33,348 bases of DNA. Source: Chitinophagaceae bacterium. GTDB taxonomy: Bacteria; Bacteroidota; Bacteroidia; Chitinophagales; Chitinophagaceae. Below are positions 1 to 8,407 of this stretch, in pieces. The position numbers and the translations under genes were made by a program. The stretch's first letter is position 1. Every line of letters starts with the position of its first letter. The notes beneath the pieces are model-generated. The model ran no database searches. It saw only the letters and a program-made list of their open reading frames with translations, and was not told the origin of the DNA. The stretch covers positions 1 through 33,348 of the forward strand of contig CANCPA010000031.1 in NCBI GenBank assembly GCA_947379895.1, read 5' to 3'.

Positions 1-495
1 ACTTTTGAAGAGAAGAAAGGAAGGAAGGTATCGATAGGTATTTCTCTTTTAAAGAATGTAAACAGACTAGAATGGTTTTTGGAAAAAGTAACAGAACTCG
101 GTGTATCTGAAGTGATTCCTTTGCTTTGTCAAAGAACCGAAAAACAACAATTCCGATTCGATAGGATGCAAAATATCCTGATTTCTGCCATGCTACAAAG
201 CAAACAGGTTTGGCTACCAATATTACATGAACCCTCTCCGATTGAAAAGATTATTACTAGTTGTACTATTGAACAGAAACTGATAGCACATTGTGAAGAA
301 TCCGTAAAAGCAAGTTTAAAAGACCTACAATTGCAAGAAAGCCTTCAAATTCTGATTGGCCCCGAAGGAGACTTTAGTCCAAGGGAAATAGATATTGCTT
401 TGCAGAATAATTATTTACCTGTTTCATTAGGAAATACTCGTCTTCGGACAGAAACAGCAGGCGTAGTAGCGACATCGCTATTGATAAATTTATAA
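1..495 (+). CDS. rsmE: 16S rRNA m3U1498 methyltransferase RsmE, 3' part (start outside window)
   Basis: The frame is open from base 1 to a TAA at 493-495, so this is the C-terminal ~164 residues of a protein that begins upstream. It reads ...GISLLKNVNRLEWFLEKV followed by TELGVSEVIPL, and later LIGPEGDFSPREI and SLGNTRLRTETA. These are the hallmark motifs of the RsmE SPOUT methyltransferases: the last two form the trefoil-knot SAM pocket. Family knowledge: the enzyme methylates N3 of U1498 in 16S rRNA of the assembled 30S subunit in the cytoplasm. The N-terminal PUA-like domain is outside the window. A TTG at 79 is internal and is not the start. Nothing after it is co-oriented until 9480, so it is the last gene of its transcript. 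Confidence 0.93.
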   Translation, partial: TFEEKKGRKVSIGISLLKNVNRLEWFLEKVTELGVSEVIPLLCQRTEKQQFRFDRMQNILISAMLQSKQVWLPILHEPSPIEKIITSCTIEQKLIAHCEESVKASLKDLQLQESLQILIGPEGDFSPREIDIALQNNYLPVSLGNTRLRTETAGVVATSLLINL

Positions 496-732
496 TAATC
501 TTTGATGTTCTATTTCTAGGTAACAAAAAGGAAATTCACAAGATGTTTTATTTATCTGCATTTCATTTATTCAAATTATAAGTAGAAATACTTTTTCAAC
601 TAAATTATAATTGTTGAAATATACCCTCCCTTATTATACTACTTAATTAGCTAAATAGGTTTACAATTATCATTTGATAGGCTTATTTGTAATGATTTCA
701 TTTATATAATTATTTTTATTTCACACTATTTT
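496..732. other. AT-rich intergenic region after rsmE, no gene seen
   Basis: This stretch is stop-rich in all frames and very AT-rich. I see no coding potential, no RNA gene and no convincing terminator. It leads into the tandem array that follows. Confidence 0.6.
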
Positions 733-938
733 CAATAATTGTCTATTATAACTCAATAACTATTCATGAAAATCCAATAACTATGAATGAAAGTCAATAA
801 CTCTGTATGAAAGTTCATTTACTATGGAAGAAAGTCTATAACTCTGTATGAAAGTCCATTGGTAATAGAAGAAAGTCAATAACTCTGTATGAAAGTCCAA
901 TATCTCTGCATGAAAGTCGATTTTACAATAGAAATCGT
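733..938. repeat. Degenerate 20-21 bp tandem array 1 (about 9-10 units)
   Basis: Consecutive units begin at about 733, 754, 775, 795, 815, 836, 856, 877, 897 and 918. The best-conserved form is CAATAACTCTGTATGAAAGT, seen exactly at 795-814 and 877-896, and nearly so at 775 and 836. Alternate units diverge more (for example TCATTTACTATGGAAGAAAG at 815), and lengths alternate 20 and 21 bp. There are no unique spacers between units, so it is not CRISPR-like. It is one of three intergenic arrays here with a ~21-bp period but different sequence. Function unknown. Confidence 0.85.
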
Positions 939-1379
939 ACTAAAATCATTATTTTTCGGTTAATGAAACAAAAAAAATTAGCTAATAATATGAGTTTATG
1001 GAATTAAGAATAAAATAATGGCTAATAAATAGAAGATTTTATTTAAAGAGTTATTGAAGTTTGAAAAAACTCTAATGCAAACATAAAACTTACTATAGAT
1101 TTATTGAAACTTGGATATGATAAGTGAGGAATTACAAAACTATTCTTATGTGTTAGCCGATTTATAAAATTAGTACACAGGATTTAAGATTGTATTAGAA
1201 AAAATATAATTTGGGTGATAGTTTATTTGGACAAGTATATTTTCACATAACAGAAAAAATACTAATCTAATGTATGGGGATAGAAGGAAACTGAAATTTG
1301 AACATTATGCTTATGGATGTTTTAGGGGCATCGTAAAAAACGATTTGCTTTGGTAAGATTTTTAAAAAATCTAAGGCTA
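939..1379. other. AT-rich intergenic region, no gene seen
   Basis: About 440 bp with no open frame that resembles a protein, no tRNA and no clear repeat. It separates array 1 from the terminator of the minus-strand lipoprotein gene. Confidence 0.5.
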
Positions 1380-1434
1380 TCCAATAAAAATAAGCCAATA
1401 GCGTTATTCTATTATTATAACAACGCTATTGGCT
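1380..1434 (-). terminator. Rho-independent terminator of the lipoprotein gene
   Basis: A perfect 13-bp inverted repeat, AGCCAATAGCGTT at 1393-1405 and its complement at 1422-1434, has a 16-nt loop. Read on the minus strand it is followed by TTATTTTTATTGG, a T-rich tail. It lies 13 bp beyond the minus-strand stop codon at 1447. Confidence 0.8.
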
Positions 1435-1446
1435 GTAAAGATGTTC

Positions 1447-2049
1447 CTATTTCTTTTCTCCCTTTGTAAGTGCAGTCAGCTTACCAATCGTTTCCCTTAT
1501 TTCCTGAATACTATAAAAGCGATATACTTCAGGAACCTTATCTCCTTCTTTTTCTACAGAGGTCATCCGATGAAAAGGACCAACAACAAATGCATCAATA
1601 TTATCAGAAATCTTAACTGTTGTTTTTGGTAACACAAAAAAGTTACGGTTTGCAGCCGAAATCTTTTTTCCTTCAGTAAGTTGTTGCAAGGAATCAATAT
1701 CTTTTTTTAGCTGTTCCTGTGTTGTCATTGACTTTGTTAAACGAGGGTCACTATATTTCTGATAACTACCAATCAGTGTATCAGCTTTTGCATTAACAAC
1801 ATACAAACCATTTTGGTCAATAGATACGGTGGCATCCTTATCTAAACCTTTTATTTGCAAGTCAACCTTATCGGCCGTATTGTACGAAATAACCTTTTCG
1901 TCACTTCCACTACCATTCACAAAAGTGATGGTTTTTGAGGCTTCATCCACTGTAGTCCCACCTTTAATATACACGATAACCTTTTTGTGATTTTCAGAAC
2001 ATGCTGCTAACAATAACATAGCCGAGCAATAAATAGCACACTTTTTCAT
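1447..2049 (-). CDS. Hypothetical lipoprotein, 200 aa
   Basis: The protein begins MKKCAIYCSAMLLLAACSEN, a type II signal peptide with lipobox LAAC (Cys17), so it is predicted to be lipid-anchored in the envelope. After the lipid anchor comes a beta-rich segment of about residues 24-90 (VIVYIKGGTTVD, ITFVNGSGSDEKV, VDLQIKGLDKDATVSI). A charged helical stretch follows (KSMTTQEQLKKDIDSLQQL), then a C-terminal part ending in a predicted helix (SIQEIRETIGKL). I do not recognise a named family. It is monocistronic: a strong terminator follows it and 338 bp separate it from sodA upstream. The ATG at 2049 is chosen because it gives a complete signal peptide. Confidence 0.75.
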   Translation of the reverse strand: MKKCAIYCSAMLLLAACSENHKKVIVYIKGGTTVDEASKTITFVNGSGSDEKVISYNTADKVDLQIKGLDKDATVSIDQNGLYVVNAKADTLIGSYQKYSDPRLTKSMTTQEQLKKDIDSLQQLTEGKKISAANRNFFVLPKTTVKISDNIDAFVVGPFHRMTSVEKEGDKVPEVYRFYSIQEIRETIGKLTALTKGEKK

Positions 2050-2269
2050 TTACAGTAATTTAGTTTTATAAATAGGGGTGCAATGTCTGTATTTTATTTC
2101 AACAATTTATTGACGAATGTTTGGTTTTTAAAAACTAGGATGATTAAAGGGAGGTATTACTAGTGAAATAAAGCAAAACAGGGAATAAAAGATTTTAGAT
2201 TATGATTTTTGGATTTGTATTTGAGTATTTTATTTCCATTGGGATAGCATATGTTTTACTAAAGGAAAT
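2050..2269. other. Intergenic region upstream of the lipoprotein gene, no further gene seen
   Basis: This is AT-rich non-coding sequence. It should contain the minus-strand promoter of the lipoprotein gene, but I could not find a clear TAnnTTTG box in it. Confidence 0.5.
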
Positions 2270-2349
2270 TATTATATAAAACAAAAAGGCACAAAAGAAA
2301 TTTATTAGTACAATAAAAAATTGTAATTAAAGAAGTCCTTTGTGCCTTT
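2270..2349 (-). terminator. Terminator downstream of superoxide dismutase
   Basis: AAAGGCACAAA at 2285-2295 pairs with TTTGTGCCTTT at 2339-2349. On the minus strand the second arm is followed by TTTTGTTTTATATA, a T-rich tail. The loop is long (about 43 nt), so the stem is weaker than usual, but its position 38 bp beyond the sodA stop fits a terminator. Confidence 0.65.
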
Positions 2350-2387
2350 GAATTATATTGATTTTTAAGTCTTAAACTTAAAACTTA

Positions 2388-2993
2388 CTATTTAGCAGCA
2401 GCGAAACGTTCAGCAACTTTTGTCCAGTTGATAACATTCCAGATTGCGCCCAAATATTCAGGACGACGGTTTTGATACTTTAAATAATAAGCATGTTCCC
2501 AAACGTCAACTCCTAAAATTGGTGTACCCTTTACTTCAGCAACATCCATCAATGGATTATCTTGATTAGGAGTAGAACTTACTTCTAATTTACCATCTTT
2601 AACAAGTAACCAAGCCCAACCGCTTCCAAAACGGGTAGCACCTGCAGCTGCAAACTTTTCTTTGAAAGCAGCAAAACTTCCAAAAGCACTGTTGATAGCT
2701 TCTGCCAATACACCTGTTGGTTCGCCACCTGCGTGAGGTGCTAAACTTTCCCAAAAGAAAGTGTGATTCCAATGACCACCACCGTTATTTCTAACTGCAG
2801 GAGAAATTGTACCCGCAACTGCTACTAATTCTTCCAAAGTTTTTCCTTCATTTGGAGTTCCTGCAATTGCCTTGTTTAAATTGTCTACATAAGCTTGATG
2901 ATGTTTTCCATGATGAATTTGCATGGTAGTAACATCAATAAATGGTTCCAATGCTTCGTGGGCATAAGGAAGTGCCGGTAGTGTAAATGACAT
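2388..2993 (-). CDS. sodA: Superoxide dismutase, Mn-type or cambialistic
   Basis: This 201-aa protein has the full length and all metal ligands of the Fe/Mn SOD family: His27 (MQIHHGKHH), His77 (NHTFFW), Asp163 and His167 ([18 protein letters not shown]). It dismutates superoxide to peroxide and oxygen in the cytoplasm; no signal peptide is seen. Metal preference can be read in part. Gly73, four residues before His77, and Gln144 in STPNQDNPL match the MnSOD pattern rather than the FeSOD one, where a Gln sits in the first position. An Mn or cambialistic enzyme is therefore more likely, but this is inference. A -7 box lies 40 bp upstream and a terminator follows, so it is probably transcribed alone. 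Confidence 0.95.
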   Translation of the reverse strand: MSFTLPALPYAHEALEPFIDVTTMQIHHGKHHQAYVDNLNKAIAGTPNEGKTLEELVAVAGTISPAVRNNGGGHWNHTFFWESLAPHAGGEPTGVLAEAINSAFGSFAAFKEKFAAAGATRFGSGWAWLLVKDGKLEVSSTPNQDNPLMDVAEVKGTPILGVDVWEHAYYLKYQNRRPEYLGAIWNVINWTKVAERFAAAK

Positions 2994-3032
2994 GTTTGTA
3001 TTGTTTAGATTAAAAAAATAAATTAATGGTCA

Positions 3033-3040
3033 CAAATGTA
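3033..3040 (-). promoter_or_regulatory. Bacteroidota -7 promoter element for sodA
   Basis: On the minus strand this reads TACATTTG, matching the TAnnTTTG -7 consensus of Bacteroidota sigma factors. The sodA start codon is about 40 nt downstream. No clear -33 TTTG is visible at the expected distance. Confidence 0.5.
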
Positions 3041-3053
3041 GGCGGTAAGCCGC

Positions 3054-3081
3054 TATGAGTTATGAATTATGAATTATGAGT
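3054..3081. repeat. Heptamer repeat tract A, 4 units
   Basis: Four adjacent 7-bp units, TATGAGT-TATGAAT-TATGAAT-TATGAGT, lie 29 bp beyond the tadA stop (minus strand) and upstream of the sodA promoter. This is the shortest of four heptamer tracts in the window. Confidence 0.85.
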
Positions 3082-3110
3082 TTTGGAAAATTAGTTATCA
3101 AACATATTTG

Positions 3111-3572
3111 CTATCTTCTCATTCTAAAAAAATCTTTCATCAACTTTGCACATTCTTCAGCCAAAACACCTCTGATGATTTCTGTTTTTGGGTGAAAAGG
3201 ATTGACTGTTGTATAATGTTGATACCCGTTCTTTTCATCGCTTGCACCATAAACTATTCGACCCACTTTTCCCCAATACAAGGCACCGCAGCACATTAAA
3301 CATGGTTCGACTGTGACATATAATGTGGCTTCGGGTAGATACTTGCTGCCCATTAATTGATAGGCAGTAGTCAATGCTAAAATTTCGGCATGTGCAGTAC
3401 TATCATTCAATAGTTCGACCTGATTATGTGCCTTTGCGATAATCTTATTGTTCATCACTATCACTGCACCAATTGGGATTTCTTCTTTATCAAAAGCCTC
3501 AGCAGCTTCCCTCAATGCCTGACGCATGAAGTATTCATGGCTTTGAGGCGGAGTGTCAATATATAAGCTCAT
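3111..3572 (-). CDS. tadA: tRNA adenosine(34) deaminase TadA-like
   Basis: The 153-aa protein has the cytidine/deoxycytidylate deaminase zinc site: His61 and catalytic Glu63 in TAHAEI, then Cys91 and Cys94 in EPCLMCCGAL. The N-terminal stretch (MRQALREAAEAF, EEIPIGAVIV) and length match TadA. Family knowledge: TadA converts A34 to inosine in tRNA-Arg(ACG). A related nucleoside or guanine deaminase of the same fold is a lesser possibility. It lies downstream of the metalloprotease gene on the same strand, with a 91-bp gap filled by a long hairpin of heptamer repeats, so co-transcription is uncertain. Start chosen at the ATG ending at 3572. Confidence 0.88.
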   Translation of the reverse strand: MSLYIDTPPQSHEYFMRQALREAAEAFDKEEIPIGAVIVMNNKIIAKAHNQVELLNDSTAHAEILALTTAYQLMGSKYLPEATLYVTVEPCLMCCGALYWGKVGRIVYGASDEKNGYQHYTTVNPFHPKTEIIRGVLAEECAKLMKDFFRMRR

Positions 3573-3574
3573 AA

Positions 3575-3668
3575 GTTTTATGTTGTAAGATGTAAGTATT
3601 AAGTTGTAGGTATCATATAATTAACGGAAAAAAACTTATAACCTAATACTTACAACTTATTACTTACT
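3575..3668. repeat. Heptamer repeat tract B, inverted halves forming a hairpin
   Basis: The left half (3575-3616) is six 7-bp units of the form GTTGTAA/GTATTAA. The right half (3634-3668) is five units of the complementary type, ACTTATA/ACCTAAT/ACTTACA/ACTTATT/ACTTACT. The halves pair over about 20 bp around a 17-nt AT-rich loop. The right half runs through the TAA stop of the metalloprotease gene (3664-3666). It could act as a terminator or mRNA 3'-end hairpin, although no T-tract follows it. Confidence 0.85.
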
Positions 3669-6234
3669 TTGGGTCAAGCGTTCTTTTTATTTTCTCTGAT
3701 AAATCCTGCAAGTGCAATCTGCTTAGTTTATCCGTAGTCAACGGAAGTGTAGCATTTATTTGTGAACGCAATTGATGTAATTGTCCCCTAGCAATTGCAG
3801 GTAAATCGCTTCTATTTGCATCAGAACCAAGTGATAATGTAATCCCTTGAAAACTAATAGTATTTGAAGTTGCACTTGAAGGACTCACAATTGCTGATAG
3901 TTTATCTACATAACTCTTTTGCAATAATCTTCTATACATATCAATTGGCTTGGCAATCGATAATTCCGAAAATAATCCACTTTGAACATCTGCCAAAAAC
4001 TCCATAGCATTATAGGCTTTATCAGACCCAAAACGTTCGATACAAGTTTGCATTCTAGCCATCCGATCTGTAGCTAATAGACTTGCTAAAGCATTTTCTT
4101 GCAGATTTGCAACAGGATCACTACTTGTAGGATTGTTTATTTTATCCAAAATATCCTTCGATATAAGCCATCTAGGTGTTGTAAATACTTGTTTATTTAA
4201 AAATGAAACAGCTTCTTTTTGTGTAGCTTTTGGGGTTATTTCATAAACAGCACCTGTTTCCTCAACACTCTTAAAGGTTTCATATATGCCCCCTACGTTT
4301 CTAGTTACATGGCCAATATATTGACGAAACTGACCAACAAGTTGTACATAAATATTGTATAAGTTGGTATTTAAGTCAGCTTCTTCTTTTGTCCATAGTG
4401 ATAGATTAGGTAAAATTCTTTGCAGATTTTTAATGCCATATTCACTTGCTTTTATGGCATTATCACCCAAATCTTCTCGCTGTGTTCTTGGGTCGGAAAC
4501 ATTTCCTCCTTCATAACTACCAAACCAATTTCGGGGATTTTCCTTTATTGATGCGATAATCATTTTGTTGCTTGCCTTCTTTTGTTCCTCTTCATTTGCG
4601 CCAGGTATATAAGAGTAACCCCACTTAATTGCCCAATAATCATAATCTCCAATCCGAGGATACAATCCCTCTTTACTGATACTATCTTCGGGTTGTGCTA
4701 CATAATTAAAGCGTGCATAATCCATAATTGAAGCTGTATGCCCATGCGCTTCCACCCATTTCTTGTCCCGTAATTTGTCTACAGGCGTTTTACTACTGCT
4801 ACCCATATTATGACGAAGTCCAAGGGTATGTCCCACTTCGTGAGATGAAACAAAACGTATCAAATCGCCCATTAAATTTTCATCGTATTTCATTTTTCTT
4901 GCTCTAGGATCAACGGCCGCTGTTTGAATCATGTACCAATCATGCACTAGCTTCATCACATTATGATACCATCCAATATGACTTTCCAAGATTTCGCCAC
5001 TTCGTGGATCATGAACATTTGGACCATAAGCATTTTCAATTTCAGAAGCGAAATATCTAAGAACCGAGAAGCGGGCGTCCTCCATACTCATTGTAGTATC
5101 ATTTTCAGGCCACTCTTTTCCTATAATTGCATTCTTGAAGCCAGCCTTTTCAAAGGCCTTTTGCCAATCGTTGATGCCTGCTATCAAATAGGACCTCCAT
5201 TGTTTTGGGGTTGCAGGGTCTATATAATAAATAATTTGTTTTTTGGGCTCAACTAAACCGCCACCAATCCATTTGTTATAATCACTGTCATTCGGTTCTA
5301 GACGCCAACGAATCGCAAATTCTTTGTTAGTTACTTGCTGCTGATCATCGCTGTAAACATTAAAGTCATCTGTAAAATAGCCTACACGCTTATCTGCAAT
5401 ACGCTTTGCCATTGGTATTTTTGGCAATAATAAAAGCGAAGTGTTCAACTCAATAGTCACTGAGCCTGCAACAGTCGCAGCGGGTAATGATGCAGAGCCT
5501 AACATGCCCATTCCCCCTCCACTACTAAACGCATTGAAGGTTTTAATACTTCTTATTTCAATATTAATTGGGTAAGGTTTAATAGTTTCTATATAAGACT
5601 TATCGGATGCAACACCGCTAAAACCAAAACGTTTCTTAGCATTGCTTCCCACACTAACAGGCTGATTATCTCCCTTAAAAAATTCAGTTACATCAATTAC
5701 ATAACTAGGATTCAAACTGTCTTTTCCTTTAGCTGCTATCGAAAATGAATTTGCAATGCTGTTTACATTACTATTTGCCACCGCTTTATAGATAGCTTGG
5801 GTAGAATCGGCCGTATTGATTAAGGTTATTATTCGAAGAAAGATATTATTGTTTGGCCCTTTTTCAAATATAAAACTATTCTGATTGGCAATCTCTCCTC
5901 CATAACCTGCCCCTGAAGGAACTTTTACAAATCGTACTACGGCTAATATTTCTCTTCCCAAAAGTGTATCAGGAATTTCGAAATAATATTTCTCTTCCAC
6001 TTTATGTACGGAGAAGAGCCCTTTTTTAGTAATAGCTTTTTCGGTAATTACATCTTTATAGGGCTTTGGGCCATCATTGTTTTTATTTCCAGAAATCAGA
6101 TCGGAGATTCCCTTAAGCTTTGTAGAATCTGAAGATGTAGTGGGTAATTTTTTTTGTGAAAACGATGTAAAAGGGCAAAAGTAAAAAGCAAAAAAGAAGG
6201 CGAGAAATGCCATTATATTCTTCGACACTGTCAT
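3664..6234 (-). CDS. Secreted zinc-dependent metalloprotease (DUF5117/DUF5118/DUF4953 type)
   Basis: This 856-aa protein has a hydrophobic N-terminal signal (MAFLAFFFAFYF, then SFSQ with likely cleavage near residue 27), so it is exported. Residues about 45-95 resemble the DUF5118 lead segment, and about 100-310 the DUF5117 beta region (PDTLLGREILAVVRF onward). The catalytic domain carries HEVGHTLGLRH at 465-475, an extended metzincin zinc motif with ligands His465, His469 and His475 and catalytic Glu466. A downstream Met in SIMDYARF may serve as the Met-turn. Such proteins are common in Bacteroidota, and their substrates are generally unknown. No T9SS sorting domain is seen at the C terminus, which ends in a helical region, so it is probably periplasmic. 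The final codons overlap a heptamer repeat tract. Confidence 0.85.
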   Translation of the reverse strand: MTVSKNIMAFLAFFFAFYFCPFTSFSQKKLPTTSSDSTKLKGISDLISGNKNNDGPKPYKDVITEKAITKKGLFSVHKVEEKYYFEIPDTLLGREILAVVRFVKVPSGAGYGGEIANQNSFIFEKGPNNNIFLRIITLINTADSTQAIYKAVANSNVNSIANSFSIAAKGKDSLNPSYVIDVTEFFKGDNQPVSVGSNAKKRFGFSGVASDKSYIETIKPYPINIEIRSIKTFNAFSSGGGMGMLGSASLPAATVAGSVTIELNTSLLLLPKIPMAKRIADKRVGYFTDDFNVYSDDQQQVTNKEFAIRWRLEPNDSDYNKWIGGGLVEPKKQIIYYIDPATPKQWRSYLIAGINDWQKAFEKAGFKNAIIGKEWPENDTTMSMEDARFSVLRYFASEIENAYGPNVHDPRSGEILESHIGWYHNVMKLVHDWYMIQTAAVDPRARKMKYDENLMGDLIRFVSSHEVGHTLGLRHNMGSSSKTPVDKLRDKKWVEAHGHTASIMDYARFNYVAQPEDSISKEGLYPRIGDYDYWAIKWGYSYIPGANEEEQKKASNKMIIASIKENPRNWFGSYEGGNVSDPRTQREDLGDNAIKASEYGIKNLQRILPNLSLWTKEEADLNTNLYNIYVQLVGQFRQYIGHVTRNVGGIYETFKSVEETGAVYEITPKATQKEAVSFLNKQVFTTPRWLISKDILDKINNPTSSDPVANLQENALASLLATDRMARMQTCIERFGSDKAYNAMEFLADVQSGLFSELSIAKPIDMYRRLLQKSYVDKLSAIVSPSSATSNTISFQGITLSLGSDANRSDLPAIARGQLHQLRSQINATLPLTTDKLSRLHLQDLSEKIKRTLDPK

Positions 6235-6582
6235 AAATAATTTTCTATTTCGTATTAATAAAAGTTTTTAAAGATAAGGGTAGGATTAATACAATGAAAT
6301 TTTACCTTACTACTCAGGTATTTTTACCAAAATATCAACTATGGTTTAGGCAAGATCAATAGGGATTTCATTCCATTTATAATGGATAGTTACCATTCTA
6401 TCTAGACAAAAAAATTTGTGTATTTATTTCCCTTTTATTATTCTGACATGAGGAGTATCCATTTTACATATTATCAGAAAGAAAAATGTGAATTAATAGC
6501 AGGATTCAAAATAATGAGAGTATTAAAAAATGATGAAATGATTTTTGGGAGGAAGAGGTACGTAATCTAATTTTTGCTGTTC
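6235..6582. other. Intergenic region between metalloprotease and histidine kinase genes
   Basis: 348 bp of AT-rich sequence without a gene, RNA or tandem repeat that I can support. It must hold the metalloprotease promoter, but no good TAnnTTTG box is evident on the minus strand. Confidence 0.5.
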
Positions 6583-7665
6583 TTATCCTAGCCAAAAGTG
6601 TAAATGAAAGGTAGTGCCTTTATCCACTTCACTTTCAACAGTAATACGTCCTCGCATCGCCTCCACTTGATATTTTGAAATAAATAATCCAATGCCTTGT
6701 GCATCAGGATTACGATGAAAGGTCTTGTACATTTTGAATAAGTCATGTCCATATTTTTCCAAATTAATACCCATGCCATTATCCTTAATAGATAACTCTA
6801 GTTCATTGTTTTGAATACTCGAAGACAATTCAACAATCAATGGCCTCTCAGGGCTCCTGTATTTTATAGCATTAGAACAGAAATTGAGTAAAATGCTTTC
6901 CAAATAGGCGGCATTAGCATTTAAAGTGAGTTCTGGATTTACATTATTTATAAAAATTGCATTACTCAGTTCAATCTCAATACCAAGAATATGTATTGCC
7001 TTTTCTATGTAATTATATAAGTTTAGATGCTCATTATTTTCATCCCCTCCATTTTGTGCTTCAATAACCTTATTCAAATCCACCATTGTACTTGAAAATC
7101 CTTTAGATATGATTTGAAGGTGATGCAACATTTTATCCTTAGTCGCTTCATCCTTTGCAGTGATGAATAATTTCAAAATCATTTCAAGGTTGCGTGAATA
7201 TGATTTAAGATTATGAGAAATGGTATTTGAAAAATTTATTAGCCGAATGTTTTGTTCTGTTATAATATGGTTTGTTCTTTCTAATTCCTGCATTTTAACA
7301 GGCGTAATATCGGTAACATGAACGCAAAAGCCCACCACTTTCCCATTCCTAAAATCTGGGGTATAATTCGCGATAGTATCTCTAGTAAAACCAGAAGGTT
7401 GCGTTATCTTTCGTTCAAAGGTTTGAGCTTGACCATCAAGAACAGCCTTAATATAAGGTTCATTCAATGGATATAATGGACCAAGTAATTCTATAAGTGT
7501 CATCTTTCCCACCATTTGATTTCTTGTTTTTCCAAACCATTGTAAGTAGGCTGCGTTGGCAAAACGACAAACCAAATCCCTATCCCAATAGGCTAACATT
7601 GCGGGAACATGGTCGGCGACCATTACTCCATAAAGTGCTATATTATTTTTATCTGCGGCTGTCAT
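6583..7665 (-). CDS. Soluble PAS-domain sensor histidine kinase
   Basis: The 360-aa protein has no membrane segment. A PAS domain spans about residues 14-125 (VPAMLAYWDRDLVCRFANAA ... VVGFCVHVTDITPVKMQ). A dimerisation helix holds the probable phospho-acceptor His151 in NTISHNLKSY. The HATPase domain follows, with N-box NFCSNAIKYR (261-270), G1 box DNGMGI (295-300) and G2 box GIGLFISKY (324-332). It should autophosphorylate in the cytoplasm in response to a signal sensed by PAS, and pass phosphate to a response regulator. None is encoded nearby, so it is an orphan here. The H-box variant (ISHNLKS) is the type common in Bacteroidota PAS kinases. Confidence 0.9.
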   Translation of the reverse strand: MTAADKNNIALYGVMVADHVPAMLAYWDRDLVCRFANAAYLQWFGKTRNQMVGKMTLIELLGPLYPLNEPYIKAVLDGQAQTFERKITQPSGFTRDTIANYTPDFRNGKVVGFCVHVTDITPVKMQELERTNHIITEQNIRLINFSNTISHNLKSYSRNLEMILKLFITAKDEATKDKMLHHLQIISKGFSSTMVDLNKVIEAQNGGDENNEHLNLYNYIEKAIHILGIEIELSNAIFINNVNPELTLNANAAYLESILLNFCSNAIKYRSPERPLIVELSSSIQNNELELSIKDNGMGINLEKYGHDLFKMYKTFHRNPDAQGIGLFISKYQVEAMRGRITVESEVDKGTTFHLHFWLG

Positions 7666-7909
7666 TTAATTTGTTTTTATGTTGTTTTCCTAAACCGTCA
7701 TAAATTGAGATGCACAAAGAATGCCAAATAGAAATTAAAAGAAAATTTTGTGTTCTTGTTTTTTGTTAAAAAATGATTTCGTAACTAATTCCAATGCGAT
7801 AATATTATGGTAAATACAAATGATTATGGGATTCTATTTTTTTAGGCTTCGAAAACTATTTTCTTTTCAGTACTTAAATATTTGTGCTAAAATTTTATAT
7901 GCGGTTGTA
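7666..7909. other. Intergenic region upstream of the histidine kinase gene
   Basis: AT-rich, no gene seen. An open frame at 7820-8086 starts here but is made mainly of the 21-bp repeat that follows and is not believed to be a gene. Confidence 0.5.
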
Positions 7910-8139
7910 ACTCCCGTACGTGCTGCCACCACGCAAGCACGTGCTTTAACCTCTCAAGTACTTTTTTTTATCACTCCCGTACATGCTGCAACCACTCCCG
8001 TATGTACGGCAATGACAAAAGCAAGTGCTGCAACCTCTCAAAGATTCTTTTTGCATCTAAAACACGTGCTTTTGTCACTCACGTAAGTGCGGCAATCATT
8101 CAAGCACGTGCTTTAGTGACTACAAATAGTCATTATTTC
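7910..8139. repeat. 21-bp tandem array 2 (11 units)
   Basis: Units start at 7910, 7931, 7952, 7973, 7994, 8015, 8036, 8057, 8077, 8098 and 8119. All are 21 bp except the one at 8057 (20 bp). The dominant form is ACTCCCGTACGTGCTGCCAC plus one C (7910); close copies are at 7973 and 7994. Several units contain the palindrome AGCACGTGCT or a variant of it (7935-7944, 8102-8111). The array is distinctly more GC-rich than its flanks. Other units share only the period and the AAG..GTGCT core. It lies about 270 bp beyond the stop of the DUF2490 gene. Function unknown. Confidence 0.88.
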
Positions 8140-8407
8140 AGATTAAATGAACTTTTATTACTTCAAGTATGACCGTTTGTGGTCCAATGTAGGTGATGAT
8201 TAGCTGCGTAAAATGAATAAGTAAGCAAAAAAGAAATATTGGTAAGCATAGATGTTGAGAAATAGAGTCGATTTAATTAGCACCTCAAGTATTTAATTTA
8301 ATGTGAAGATGGAGTGAAGAACACAATAAGACTATTGAATTTTAGTCATACAATTATCATAAGCCTTTTATATTAAGTAAAGACAAAATGATAACAAGTG
8401 AAATTTC
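8140..8407. other. Intergenic region downstream of the DUF2490 gene
   Basis: No gene, RNA or clear terminator seen in this AT-rich stretch. Confidence 0.45.

Noticed and set aside
733-938. Possible CRISPR array
   Set aside because: Units follow each other directly with no unique spacers, and no cas genes are in the window. The same holds for arrays 2 and 3.
1429-1632. Plus-strand open frame of 67 codons
   Set aside because: Antisense to the lipoprotein gene and overlapping its terminator; no recognisable features.
4963-5256. Plus-strand open frame inside the metalloprotease gene
   Set aside because: An antisense shadow of a well-supported gene; no family features. The same applies to other antisense frames in sodA, tadA, aconitase, tyrS, tmk and the giant gene.
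6588-6779. Second minus-strand frame at the end of the histidine kinase
   Set aside because: An alternative frame of the HATPase domain coding sequence, which is intact in the main frame; not a frameshift.
7820-8086. Open frame of 88 codons over array 2
   Set aside because: It consists of the 21-bp repeat translated (period of 7 residues) with no protein-like features; the frame stays open because 21 is a multiple of 3.
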